The translations under genes were made by a program, and so were the position numbers. A stretch of 64,000 nt of DNA from Neobacillus driksii (lineage in GTDB: Bacteria > Bacillota > Bacilli > Bacillales > Cytobacillaceae): contig NZ_JACCBX010000005.1 of assembly GCF_013409995.1 (NCBI RefSeq), positions 1-64,000 on the forward strand, written 5' to 3'. Shown here one piece after another: positions 26,059 through 35,207 of the stretch. Position 1 is the stretch's first letter. Each line of letters opens with the position of its first letter. The notes beneath the pieces were generated by a model, which saw nothing but the letters and a program-made list of their open reading frames with translations, ran no database searches and was not told where the DNA came from.

Positions 26059-26411
26059 CAGTGTATTGGTAACTGTCCACCTCAGGTGGAATCTGTCCAC
26101 GAGCGGTGACAGGCACCGATTGGCACCGATCCCCTGACTCCATAATCGGATAGGATAATAGCCATAATCATGTCCCGAAGTTATGCTCAATTCCTTTCCT
26201 TTTTTATCTTCCTGCAGGACTTTTAGCTTAACTCTGTAAAAATGATTATATATTTAAAAAATTCATTTACTTATAATCTCAATTGCAAGGGCACATTTTT
26301 TGAAAGGAAGGGATTGTTTATGATTTTACCAAGTGGGTAACAAAGGAAACGATTTCGGAGAAGGTAGCATTTCGCCTTAAAATGAAAGGGTTTACACTTA
26401 AGGAGGAACGA

Positions 26412-29400
26412 ATGAAAAAATTACTCAATATTTTTCTAAGTTTGATCTTATTGCTCTCAGTTCTACAGAATGCTGCTCTTAAATCGGTTTCAGCAGCAGA
26501 ACCAACTGAAATTCCAGCACCAACTGGAGTAAGTGCTGTATCAAAAGACAGTCAAGTTGATGTAAGTTGGGATCCATTGGTTGAAGGAAAAAGAGTATTA
26601 CTTGTGGGGACAGGGATCCCGGCCGATGAAAAAACAATAGCTCATTTGAAATCGCTTGGGTACTCGGTCACTTTTAAAAAGGATAACGAGGTAACGACTG
26701 AGGATGCACTTGCCTATGATGTCGTATTTGTCGGGGAATCCTCAGGATCCTCCTATATTGGCAAAAAGTTTATGAATTCCCCCGTTCCGGTTGTCTATGC
26801 GGAACCGTTCGCACTGGATGATATTCATCTAAGTGATACTTCTTCAGGCACCTTTGGAAGCTATGAAAATCAAGATTCACTTACCATCAAGGATGGCAAT
26901 CATCCCCTTTCTGCCGGATTAAGCGGCACGGTTAAAGTGTATAACCAGGCTGGTAAAGTAAATTTTGGAAAGCCCGGTCAAGAGGCCATCATCATTGCTA
27001 CTGCAGCAGATGATCCTACCAAAGCCACGATATTTGCATACGAAAAAGGTGCGAAAAATGTAAATGGTGACCCCGTTCCTGCCCGGCAGGTTGCTACGTT
27101 TTTATTTGCAGGTCAAGAAGACCATATGACTGAAGCTGGGTGGAACCTGGTTAACGAATCGGTCAAGTGGGCTCTTGGTATCGAAGAAAATGATTCTGTC
27201 TCAAACGTAACGTACAATGTGAAACGCAGTGCCACACCAGAGGGTCCTTTTCAAACCATTGCTGAAAAAATAGAGGGAACCCAATTCCAGGATACAGGGT
27301 TAACCAATGGAACGACTTACTATTATGTCGTATCTGCCGTAACGGAGAACGGCGAGAGTGTGAATTCAAATGTCGTAAGTGCAACACCTACTGCTCCAGA
27401 TCCTTCAAACCTGCCTTCTGCACCAAAAGAATTGACGGTTATTTCAAGAAACAGTCAGGTTGATGTAAGCTGGGAACCGAGTTCGGCGCAACAGGTAACC
27501 TACAATCTAAAACGCAGTACCACGATGGAGGGTCCTTATCAAACCATTGCTGAAAAAATGGTAGAAACCGACTTCCGGGATACAGGGTTAGAGAATGGCC
27601 AGAAGTATTACTATGTCGTATCTGCCGAAACGAGTAGCGGTGAGAGTGCAGATTCACAAGCTATAACGGCAGTCCCTGCAGCGCCACTGCAAGCTCCAAC
27701 CGGACTTTCAGCAAGTCACGGCACTGGCGGGGTAACCATTCATTGGGAATCCGTCAATGGTGCTGAGTCTTACCAAGTCTTGCGCAGTAAACAAAAGGGC
27801 ATCGGCTATGAGGTCATCAAAAACGGTGTAACGGAAACCAGTTATACAGATACCGAGATTCCCGATGGCAAGAAGTACTATTATGTCGTATCCGCCAAGA
27901 ACGATACTGCCGAAAGTGCAAATTCCCAACCGATTAACGGTGCCGCTGTATCGACGAGTGGTGTACCTGCCATTCCAAATGGTATAAACGCTACTGCCGG
28001 TAATGGCAGAGCTGCCTTAACCTGGTCCGCTGTATCTGGCGCAGATTCCTATACCATCAAGCGCGGTGAGTTTAACAGTGGTCAATATGAGGTCATTGCT
28101 AGAAATATACACTCTACCGGTTATCAAGATATAGGTCTTACAAACGGTGATACTTATGATTATGTAATTTCCGCTGTCAATGAGCAAGGGGAAAGTTTAG
28201 GCTCCGAACCCATCGCCGTTACGCCTGCGAAAGTACCGGTTGTAGCGAAAGAAGGCGGAGACTTTAAAACGATTCAAGAAGCCATTGATGCTGCACCTGA
28301 TAACAGTACGAAACGGCATGTTATTTTTATAAAAAATGGTCAATATCGTGAAAAGCTAACGATCCCTAAGAGCAAAACCAATCTGAGTTTTGTAGGGGAA
28401 AGTAAGGAAGGAACCGTACTTGTTTATAATGATAATGCAAATACGCCTGGGCCAGACGGCAAACCATTAGGCACTTCCAATAGTTCAAGTATCTTTATCA
28501 ATGCCAATGATTTTATTGCCCAAAATTTAACTATCCAGAACGACTCCGGTCAAGGAACAGGTCAAGCAGTTTCCGCTTATGTAAGGGCCGATCGTCTCTA
28601 TTTTGAAAACGTGCAGTTTTTAGGATACCAGGACACCTTATATGCCCATACAGGAAGACAGTATTATAAAAACTGCTACGTAGAAGGGGATGTGGATTTC
28701 ATTTTTGGCGGAGCCACAGCCTTGTTTGATACCTGTCACCTTCATAGCAAGCGTACAGGCAGTAAGTTAACCGCAGCTAGTACCGATCAAGTCACACCGT
28801 ATGGGTATGTTTTTTCAGATTCAAAAATCACCTCAGATGAAGGCGTGACCAATGTGCATCTCGGGCGACCTTGGCGTCCTTATTCAGCTGTCACCTATAT
28901 CAACACCGAAATGGATGCATCGATTGTTCCTGACGGATGGGATAACTGGGGGAAAGTTGAAAACGAGAAAACAGCCAGATATTCAGAATACAATAACATG
29001 GGGCCAGGGGCAGACCCGAAAAAGCGGGATCCATGGACCACACAATTAACGCCGGAGGAAGCGAATCAATACACGGTGCAAAATGTGATGAAAGGATCTG
29101 ACGGCTGGGATCCTGAGAGAATCGGGATTATCCCATTATCACCACTGTCAGCACCGATTATTTCACTTGATCAACAAGATTCCATTGTCAATACACCAAG
29201 CTTTACAATTACAGGTCAAGTGGATAAAGAAGCAGCCGTTTCTGTCAATGGGAAGGAAATTTTCTTAAAAAAGGATGGCAGCTTCAGCACGACGGTGGTG
29301 CTGAATGACGGTTTGAACACTATTACAGTGGGAGCTGTAGATGCAGCAGGGAATCAGGCTATTCCTGCAGTGTTAAAAATTGTTTATGATCATGAGAAAC

Positions 29401-31049
29401 CTGTCGTATCCATCGATGATCTTAAAGGAGAAAAAAACGGGAATCACTACAATGTAATCTACAATCCACAGCCGATTACAGGGAAGCTGAGCGAAGCAGG
29501 AACCGTTATGGTGAATGGTGAGAAAGTAAATGTATCGGAAGATTTGACTTTTAGCACAAAAGTCAATCTAAATCCGGGGTTAAATAACATTACGATTAAC
29601 GCTGTTGATCAGGCAGGGAATGAAGCCGAATCTGTCACCATCAATGTGGTCCCAAAAGGGAATGCTGTGCCAGATGGCCCCGTTAAAATTATCAAAAGTG
29701 AAACAACAAATGCAAATACCGTTGAGGTTACTTTTAATAGCAAGCTAGAAAACTTTGATTCTAGTGATGTTAAATTGCAAACAGCTACGAACGATTGGGC
29801 AGCTCTCAATCCTGGGTTTAAACCATTGATGACAGTGGAAAGCATCACCACAAAGGTGAATAAGGATAACCAAACCGTAGCGGTGATCAAAACGAAGGAA
29901 GCCTTTCAAGAAGATGGAACCATTACGCTGCCGAAAGTGGAAGATCCGTTCCATATTCCATATTTGAATGCCGACTATTATACAGGGGATCGGACGCAAG
30001 ACATTAAGCATGCGGATGCCCTCTTAACCTGGCAGATGGATCATGGCGGCTGGTTTAAAAACTGGGTGGAAAAATATAAACGGCCATGGGATGGGAAAGA
30101 ACCGAAATCTGAATGGTATTCAACTAATCATGGTGAACTAGGGACGATTGATAATGACGCAACAACAAACGAGATTCTCTTTTTAGCTCTGATGTATAAA
30201 GAAACAGGTGATGCTCGTTATAAGGAATCCGTTTTAAAAGGAATTGATTTTTTACTAGAGATGCAGGTTGATGCCGGCGGCTGGCCGCAGGTCTATCCGG
30301 CAAGAGGCGGTTACTCAGATTATGTGACCTTTAATGATAATGCGATGGTTCGTGTTATGAGTGTATTAACGATGGTTAAAGAAAAGAAGTATCCGTTTAA
30401 TTCCAACCTAGGTGACGAGCAACTTTCTGAGCAGATTGATGATGCATTGGGCCGTGGGCTGGATTATATGTTAAAATCGCAAATTAAGGTAGATGGTGAA
30501 GTAACCGCATGGTGTGCTCAGCATGACCCAGTGACGTACGAACCAAAAGGGGCTCGTGCGTATGAACATCCTTCCATCTCTGGTTCGGAATCTGTAGGGA
30601 TTGTCCAGTATTTGATGTCACTGCCGAATCCTTCAACTGAGGTTCAGGCTGCCATTCATGGAGCTCTAAATTGGTTTGAAGAGGCAAAATTGGCGGGAAC
30701 GAAGTATGTATCAGGCGATCAAAATGGGCAATATTTCTACCCGGACGAAAGCAGCAATACGTGGTACCGCTTCTATGAAATTGGCACCAATCGCCCGATT
30801 TTCTCAGGAAGAGACGGTGTCATTAAACACAACATCTTAGAGATTGAAAAAGAAAGAAGAGACGGCTATCGCTGGGCAGGAGAATGGCCGCAAAAATTAT
30901 TAAATATCGCCAACACAACTGGCTACTATGAAAACAGAGTATACGTAGAAGTCGTTGGGGATCAGTCTAAAAACGCTGCTGGCGAATCTTTGGAATTAGG
31001 AAACTTATATAGAATAGAGGCCTCGGCTTCCGGTTCTAAAAGCAAGTAA
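26412..31049 (+). CDS. secreted pectinesterase-pectate lyase fusion with FN3 domains
   Basis: 1545 residues from the ATG at 26412 (AAGGAGG 5 nt upstream; an in-frame ATG at 26382 lacks one). A signal peptide ends near SVSA. Order: first FN3 domain (about 36-57 and 258-328) interrupted by a ThuA/amidotransferase-like Rossmann domain (60-255); three further FN3 domains (335-606); family CE8 pectinesterase (609-905) with FLGYQDTLYA, GDVDFIFGGAT and LGRPWR catalytic motifs; two Ig-like GxVxxxAxVxVNG domains (910-1085); another beta domain (1090-1190); family PL10 pectate lyase (1193-1500) with DNDATTNEI, YSDYVTFNDNAMVRV and ARAYEHPSISGSES. It would de-esterify and then cleave pectin. No SLH or LPXTG anchor is visible, so probably released. 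The FN3 repeats are near-duplicates at DNA level. Confidence 0.92.
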   Translation: MKKLLNIFLSLILLLSVLQNAALKSVSAAEPTEIPAPTGVSAVSKDSQVDVSWDPLVEGKRVLLVGTGIPADEKTIAHLKSLGYSVTFKKDNEVTTEDALAYDVVFVGESSGSSYIGKKFMNSPVPVVYAEPFALDDIHLSDTSSGTFGSYENQDSLTIKDGNHPLSAGLSGTVKVYNQAGKVNFGKPGQEAIIIATAADDPTKATIFAYEKGAKNVNGDPVPARQVATFLFAGQEDHMTEAGWNLVNESVKWALGIEENDSVSNVTYNVKRSATPEGPFQTIAEKIEGTQFQDTGLTNGTTYYYVVSAVTENGESVNSNVVSATPTAPDPSNLPSAPKELTVISRNSQVDVSWEPSSAQQVTYNLKRSTTMEGPYQTIAEKMVETDFRDTGLENGQKYYYVVSAETSSGESADSQAITAVPAAPLQAPTGLSASHGTGGVTIHWESVNGAESYQVLRSKQKGIGYEVIKNGVTETSYTDTEIPDGKKYYYVVSAKNDTAESANSQPINGAAVSTSGVPAIPNGINATAGNGRAALTWSAVSGADSYTIKRGEFNSGQYEVIARNIHSTGYQDIGLTNGDTYDYVISAVNEQGESLGSEPIAVTPAKVPVVAKEGGDFKTIQEAIDAAPDNSTKRHVIFIKNGQYREKLTIPKSKTNLSFVGESKEGTVLVYNDNANTPGPDGKPLGTSNSSSIFINANDFIAQNLTIQNDSGQGTGQAVSAYVRADRLYFENVQFLGYQDTLYAHTGRQYYKNCYVEGDVDFIFGGATALFDTCHLHSKRTGSKLTAASTDQVTPYGYVFSDSKITSDEGVTNVHLGRPWRPYSAVTYINTEMDASIVPDGWDNWGKVENEKTARYSEYNNMGPGADPKKRDPWTTQLTPEEANQYTVQNVMKGSDGWDPERIGIIPLSPLSAPIISLDQQDSIVNTPSFTITGQVDKEAAVSVNGKEIFLKKDGSFSTTVVLNDGLNTITVGAVDAAGNQAIPAVLKIVYDHEKPVVSIDDLKGEKNGNHYNVIYNPQPITGKLSEAGTVMVNGEKVNVSEDLTFSTKVNLNPGLNNITINAVDQAGNEAESVTINVVPKGNAVPDGPVKIIKSETTNANTVEVTFNSKLENFDSSDVKLQTATNDWAALNPGFKPLMTVESITTKVNKDNQTVAVIKTKEAFQEDGTITLPKVEDPFHIPYLNADYYTGDRTQDIKHADALLTWQMDHGGWFKNWVEKYKRPWDGKEPKSEWYSTNHGELGTIDNDATTNEILFLALMYKETGDARYKESVLKGIDFLLEMQVDAGGWPQVYPARGGYSDYVTFNDNAMVRVMSVLTMVKEKKYPFNSNLGDEQLSEQIDDALGRGLDYMLKSQIKVDGEVTAWCAQHDPVTYEPKGARAYEHPSISGSESVGIVQYLMSLPNPSTEVQAAIHGALNWFEEAKLAGTKYVSGDQNGQYFYPDESSNTWYRFYEIGTNRPIFSGRDGVIKHNILEIEKERRDGYRWAGEWPQKLLNIANTTGYYENRVYVEVVGDQSKNAAGESLELGNLYRIEASASGSKSK

Positions 31050-31083
31050 CATTTTCATTTTCAATACAAACTAATCTGGAGAG

Positions 31084-31119
31084 ATGAAGCATGAGGACTG
31101 TTTGGTTCTTGTGCTTCAT
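31084..31119 (+). terminator. weak terminator after the pectinase gene
   Basis: ATGAAGCA / TGCTTCAT arms with a 20-nt loop containing further partial pairing, followed by TCTCTTTCT. About 35 bp after the stop codon. Only moderately T-rich. Confidence 0.45.
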
Positions 31120-31544
31120 TCTCTTTCTGTATGAATACGAACAGTGCCTGTCCCTGTTTACTAAGGATCCCTCCCTTTTTTCGTACCCTGAAATATCCAC
31201 TTTAAGAAGAACGTTGTATGTCCGTTCTTTTAATCGCACAAAGCAATTACTTCTCTATATTCAAGATTCATTTACACACCTTGGTGTCACCTACCAGGTT
31301 GGCACTCTTCTCTATTTCCTAATACAACCAACACAACCGTCCCCACGGTAACCTATATTAACTCTTATACTTATAAAAAACCAATCGCAATCTATGGCTA
31401 CTTGTTCCAATTTGAAATAAATTTTCCCCTTTAAATCTATTTTTCTAAATCCTATTTTCCTGAATTCGAAGATTTTCTGTGAATCAATTATGGTAAAGCT
31501 ACCTAGGAATAAAACGGAAGCGCGCTGCCCTGAAGGGTTTTACA
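31120..31544. other. intergenic stretch
   Basis: No convincing gene. It carries an ACAACCGTCCCCACGG motif at 31334-31349 related to similar GAACCGTCCCC copies at 18721 and 53830. A frame at 31091-31351 has atypical composition and no homologue that I recognise. Confidence 0.5.
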
Positions 31545-31641
31545 GTGGAGAGCTTTGACGGATTAGTTGTACAATATCAACCCATGATCCATAAGTTTAT
31601 CCAATCGTTGCACATTTATAAAGATGAAGACGAATTCATAA
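31545..31641 (+). pseudogene. 5' fragment of a sigma-70-family sigma factor gene
   Basis: GTG at 31545 has GAAGGG 8 nt upstream and opens a frame reading MESFDGLVVQYQPMIHKF and then IQSLHIYKDEDEFI, the N-terminus of a Bacillus sigma-70-family factor in which region 2 should follow (GLIALWEA-type). Instead the frame enters the hairpin that bounds repeat B copy 2 at about 31641. No continuation of the sigma factor is found after the repeat. The gene is therefore truncated by the repeat insertion or by a linked deletion. Confidence 0.6.
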
Positions 31642-31995
31642 AAAAGAAGTGTTGTTGCAAACACTTCTCGATGCAGCCCCAACCGTCAGAGTGGTGGTTG
31701 TCAATGTGGAATATTTGTGAGAACCACCCTTTTGCTTGCTACGGGTCGGGGTGGTTTTCCTGTTTTCTAGTACGTTGTTCCGAAAGAAATATGCACTAAC
31801 TTTACGCACAATCCCCTTCAGAAATTCTCGTAAGATTTCAAGAAAAGTTTCCAGTATTATCCCCCCTTCCCTCAATGAAGGAAAAGAAGATCGACAACCC
31901 TGCCACCCAACAATATTCAGCTAAAACTCCCTTCTATCACTTTTTTAGCTTTCTAAAAGCCTATCAATCTTTTGACAAAATCCGGGGAGTGACAT
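31642..31995 (-). repeat. repeat B copy 2: leader, small ORF and terminator
   Basis: Minus-strand order: conserved leader (31995-31860), GGGGGG ribosome binding site, CTG-start frame from 31857 reading LETFLEILREFLKGIVRKV, a hairpin inside the ORF end (AAAACCACCCC / GGGTGGTTCTC arms, 31718-31762 region), and a terminal hairpin GAAGTGTT / AACACTTC with TTTTTT at 31642-31675. The peptide is amphipathic and basic near its end (TRSKQKGGSHK). The arrangement resembles a small-peptide transcription unit; a TTG at 31875 is inside the ribosome binding site and unlikely as start. Confidence 0.5.
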
Positions 31996-32005
31996 GCACC
32001 GATAT

Positions 32006-32365
32006 TTACACCAACATCTCACCGATTATACGTTGATAGGCACTTTCAAAAAGGTCGGAATCAGGGTCTTTTCCATTTATTTTTGGAACATCAAAGTCAG
32101 ATAGGACGAACTGATGTTGCGGCGAGACATCGTGCCTAGCTAAGCAGCTCTTCACACAGGATAATGGACATCCATCAATCGCAATAATCTCCCGCCCGGA
32201 TTTTGCGGTTCGTACAAGCGGCTTCACATCCCCGCCAACTCCGGCAATACAGGACATTTCTGCTACTTTTTCTCGATCCATTTTAATCGCAATCAAATTA
32301 GCCGTTTGTGCAGCCGACGAACACCCAGAGCATGAATAGACAATCGGTAAATCAGTTCTTTTCAT
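32006..32365 (-). CDS. DGC-domain putative zinc-binding protein
   Basis: 119 residues from the ATG at 32365 (GGAAGG 8 nt upstream; an in-frame codon at 32395 lacks support). The DGC domain is recognised by its cysteine pattern: YSCSGCSSAAQTAN near the N-terminus, EMSCIAGVGGDV in the middle, then AIDGCPLSCVKSCL. Proteins with this domain are small, cytoplasmic and presumed zinc-binding; their reaction is unknown. The gene stands alone between repeats B2 and B3, with the C-terminal end 10 bp from the REP-like motif. Confidence 0.8.
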   Translation of the reverse strand: MKRTDLPIVYSCSGCSSAAQTANLIAIKMDREKVAEMSCIAGVGGDVKPLVRTAKSGREIIAIDGCPLSCVKSCLARHDVSPQHQFVLSDFDVPKINGKDPDSDLFESAYQRIIGEMLV

Positions 32366-32546
32366 CACTGTACCTTCCCTCTCTCTTATTTTCAACAGAT
32401 TAACTACTTAACTTTTGTCTATTATATTGCTCTTGGAATTCAGTGTCTGTGATATTTTTCAACAATTCAAACTAATTTAAATATTATTTAGACGGACCAA
32501 GATACAGAAGCAGTTCTTGATATCTTCCTTCATTCCTTTAAGCAGG

Positions 32547-32791
32547 TTACTCCATAAAACTAAAATCTACTATGGATTCCACCTTAACAACTTCGCGCAC
32601 AATTCCCTTTAGAACTTCTCGTAGGATTTCAAGAACAGTTTCCAGGAATATCACCTCCTCCCCTAATAAAAGGAAAAAAAGATTAACAACCCGCCAACCC
32701 TCACAATATTCAGTTGCAACTCCATTCTATTTATGTTCTACCATCTAAAAGCCTATCAATTCTTCGACAACAACGAGGAGTGACAGGCACC
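32547..32791 (-). repeat. repeat B copy 3: leader with small ORF
   Basis: Minus strand: GGTGACTCC-type end at 32791, conserved leader to 32650, GGAGGAGGT, then a CTG codon at 32645 opening 32 codons (LETVLEILREVLKGIVREV and onwards) that stop at 32547. The first 19 codons are nearly identical to copy 2; the rest diverges. Conservation of reading frame with several synonymous changes between copies 2 and 3 suggests that the peptide may once have been selected. Confidence 0.5.
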
Positions 32792-32799
32792 TGAATTAA

Positions 32800-33465
32800 A
32801 CGCTATTGCGCCTACATTAATCTTAGCAAGCAGCAGCTTTCATAAAATAGTAATAGAACATATAAATTAAACATTCGAATAATGAGCCCAAATATTATCG
32901 GGCTACCATTACCTAATTTTGTTATCCAACCGATTAATAATCCGACAGTCGCTTAACCTTCAAATAGTTACTAATTTATCATTTATTAAAAAAATTTTTT
33001 ATCCTATTTAACAGGTGTTTTTCCCCTTTACCTAAATCAATAAAATCCAAAAATATATCTCTTTTAATTAACCAGGACCATTTTTCTTTATTTATACGAT
33101 TCTCCCCTCCAAAATGTCCTTCTTTCGTGATTTTGAAAAGAGATTAAAAAACCTCACCTACTTATGGTAAGGTTCACCACACCTGTTTAACCGGTATTTA
33201 TCACAAAATTTCAACAATTTCGATTTTACCAAATACATGCCTTTTGATAAAATTAGAAAAAACGTTGTTTTTTTTTCCCGTAGGTGATAGGTATGGAAAT
33301 TTTCAGTAGAAGTAATTAATATAGAACCGGAAGATGAAGTCCTCATTAAACTCGGATACCAAAATGATAGAGTTCACACCATCCAACATGTTTTCATATT
33401 AGCAGGAATATATATAAATTATTTCAGTCTTATAATCTACCAGGGAATAGTAGAGGGGGAAATAG
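32800..33465. other. intergenic stretch with decayed coding sequence
   Basis: At 33140-33175 a TTATGGTAAGGTTCACC segment matches the end of repeat C. From about 33297 a frame reads VEVINIEPEDEVLIKLGY, reminiscent of the motif I region of SAM-dependent methyltransferases but with the glycine loop lost; it runs without a start codon into the next gene. I regard it as a remnant. Confidence 0.35.
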
Positions 33466-34584
33466 ATGTTATATACAGATGGGGTTTTGGAGAAGTTACG
33501 GATGGAAGGGGATCCAATACCAGACCGAATAATTGAAGAATTGTTCAAGAACAGTCAGGTTGGCTCCGTAAATAATTTGTTGAAGCAATTAATGTACAAT
33601 GACCAAGAGTATCCGAAAGAACTCCCTGATACCATAGAATTCTGGCTCAAGGATACAGCTAATTGCCCAGAAGGCGTGGACTTAGCCAGAATAAGAAACG
33701 CAACTGATTTATTTCGAGAACATGGCATTGCCATCACCTTCTTATTATCAACATCCTCTCTTGTGAATTGTTACGCAGCGCGTAAAGGTGTGAAGGTCCT
33801 TACATTCAGTTACCGTTTAGGTCAAAATGCATACCGCAGGATAGCAGAAACAGGTCAATTTGTTCTTCATGTCATGGCGCCAGGCGGACTTGAGCCCGGG
33901 GGACAAGGTATTAAAGCCATTCAGAAAGTCCGTTTAATGCATTCAGCCATTCGCCATTTGGTTCAAAAGACCGGAAGATGGGATGAAAAAGAAAATGGCA
34001 TCCCCATCTGTCAGGAGGATCTGCTTGGTACCCTATTAACTTTTTCCATTGTCATCATAGACGGGCTTCGCCATTTAGGTATGAACGTAACAGAAAAACA
34101 GGCGGAAGATTACCTATACTTTTGGAAAATCGTCGGAATTATGCTGGGAGTTCGGAAGGATATTATCCCAGAAACCATGGAAGAAGCAATTCAGTTGGAG
34201 AAAATGATTAAAAAAAGACATCATGGACCGTCTCCTGAAGGGGTCCAGATGACCCGTGCCCTACTTGATTTTCATGCACACCTCATTCCCGGTCAGATGT
34301 TTGACAACATAATCCCTGCTCTAATTCGAGAAACCGTAGGGGACGACATAGCAGACTGGATGGAAGTTCCGCACTCCAATTGGCAAAACCTTATGAAATA
34401 CAAAGAGCTAATGGGTTTTTTCCTTGATTCGGATTATACGGGCTTTTTTGGAAGTATGGTCAACCGGCTTGGGTTAGCCTTAATTAAACGCCAGTCACTT
34501 GCCATGACTGATTATGAATATACCCCATTTCTCATACCAACCGAACTGCGGAAGGTTTGGGGAATTGAGGAAAAAATAGTGTAA
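33466..34584 (+). CDS. MpaB/rubber-oxygenase (Lcp, DUF2236) family protein
   Basis: 372 residues with the ER-bound oxygenase MpaB / latex-clearing-protein catalytic domain. Visible family elements are TFSYRLGQNAYRRI, the helix with VRLMHSAIRHL (the heme-ligand His region), QEDLLGTLLTFSIV and YLYFWKIVGIMLGV. Members are b-type heme proteins; Lcp cleaves poly-isoprene, but most bacterial relatives have unknown substrates. No signal peptide is seen, so cytoplasmic. AGAGGGGG precedes the ATG. Single gene, flanked by repeats. Function beyond the family is not inferable. Confidence 0.8.
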   Translation: MLYTDGVLEKLRMEGDPIPDRIIEELFKNSQVGSVNNLLKQLMYNDQEYPKELPDTIEFWLKDTANCPEGVDLARIRNATDLFREHGIAITFLLSTSSLVNCYAARKGVKVLTFSYRLGQNAYRRIAETGQFVLHVMAPGGLEPGGQGIKAIQKVRLMHSAIRHLVQKTGRWDEKENGIPICQEDLLGTLLTFSIVIIDGLRHLGMNVTEKQAEDYLYFWKIVGIMLGVRKDIIPETMEEAIQLEKMIKKRHHGPSPEGVQMTRALLDFHAHLIPGQMFDNIIPALIRETVGDDIADWMEVPHSNWQNLMKYKELMGFFLDSDYTGFFGSMVNRLGLALIKRQSLAMTDYEYTPFLIPTELRKVWGIEEKIV

Positions 34585-34729
34585 CAATAAAACAATACCG
34601 GGATTATGTATATTTACATAATCCCTTCATATCGTTCCATCTGGCCAGGTCAGTGTAGCTTCTCCATGGTAGTAACCAATTGCAAAATCACCATCGTATA
34701 TGGTTCCATCTGCCCAAACAAATTAAAAA

Positions 34730-34773
34730 AAGGAAGGGGTCTCTTACACCATTGTGCAAGGAACCCCTTCCTT
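34730..34773. terminator. hairpin terminator, probably bidirectional
   Basis: AAGGAAGGGGT and ACCCCTTCCTT arms, 22-nt loop, with AAAAAA on the left (T-run for minus-strand transcripts) and a weaker T-rich tail on the right. Could end both the MpaB gene and the leftward GGDEF gene region. Confidence 0.7.
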
Positions 34774-34810
34774 TATATTTATATAGTGGTCAAAATGACC
34801 TCTTTTTACT

Positions 34811-35172
34811 AAGTCATCTTTTCGACAATTTTTTTCCTCCTAAAGAGGAGCAAACGCTTAATTAACAGCACGTAATTCAATTCTAATCAAATGATTAGTT
34901 AACTCAGATTCTACTAATCAAACGCTTGATTAAATAGCGGATGAACCCCTTTGTTATATAGTTTTTTTCTCAACTTCAGGCGAGGTATTTGTCGAAAACC
35001 AAGAGAATATTTTTAGATTGATCCTTAAAAAATACAGGAAAAACTACTAATATACACAACCTGACAAACTTCTACTATAGAAAAAACCACATAGACGTAT
35101 GATTAAAAATACCTTAAGCCCTAGTAAAAAAGAACTTTTACCTGTTTTCCATGAAAAATCTTGTCGATGAAA
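34811..35172. repeat. dispersed repeat A, copy 2
   Basis: Full-length copy aligned with 25521-25878. Contains palindromic sites near 34883-34900 and 34914-34932, a half-site at 35095, and TTTGTCGAAAA at 34988-34998, which equals the Spo0A-box consensus. The end TCTTGTCGATGAA is followed by GGGTGACAGGCACC at 35190. Confidence 0.75.
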
Positions 35173-35207
35173 CATTCCCTTTCAATCGAGGGTGACAGGC
35201 ACCGGCA

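Noticed and set aside
31091..31351. An 86-codon plus frame after the pectinase gene
   Set aside because: Starts inside the probable terminator, no ribosome binding site, no recognised similarity, and contains a repeat motif.
34606..34865. Two overlapping small plus frames
   Set aside because: They run through the terminator at 34730 and into repeat A; no start signals.
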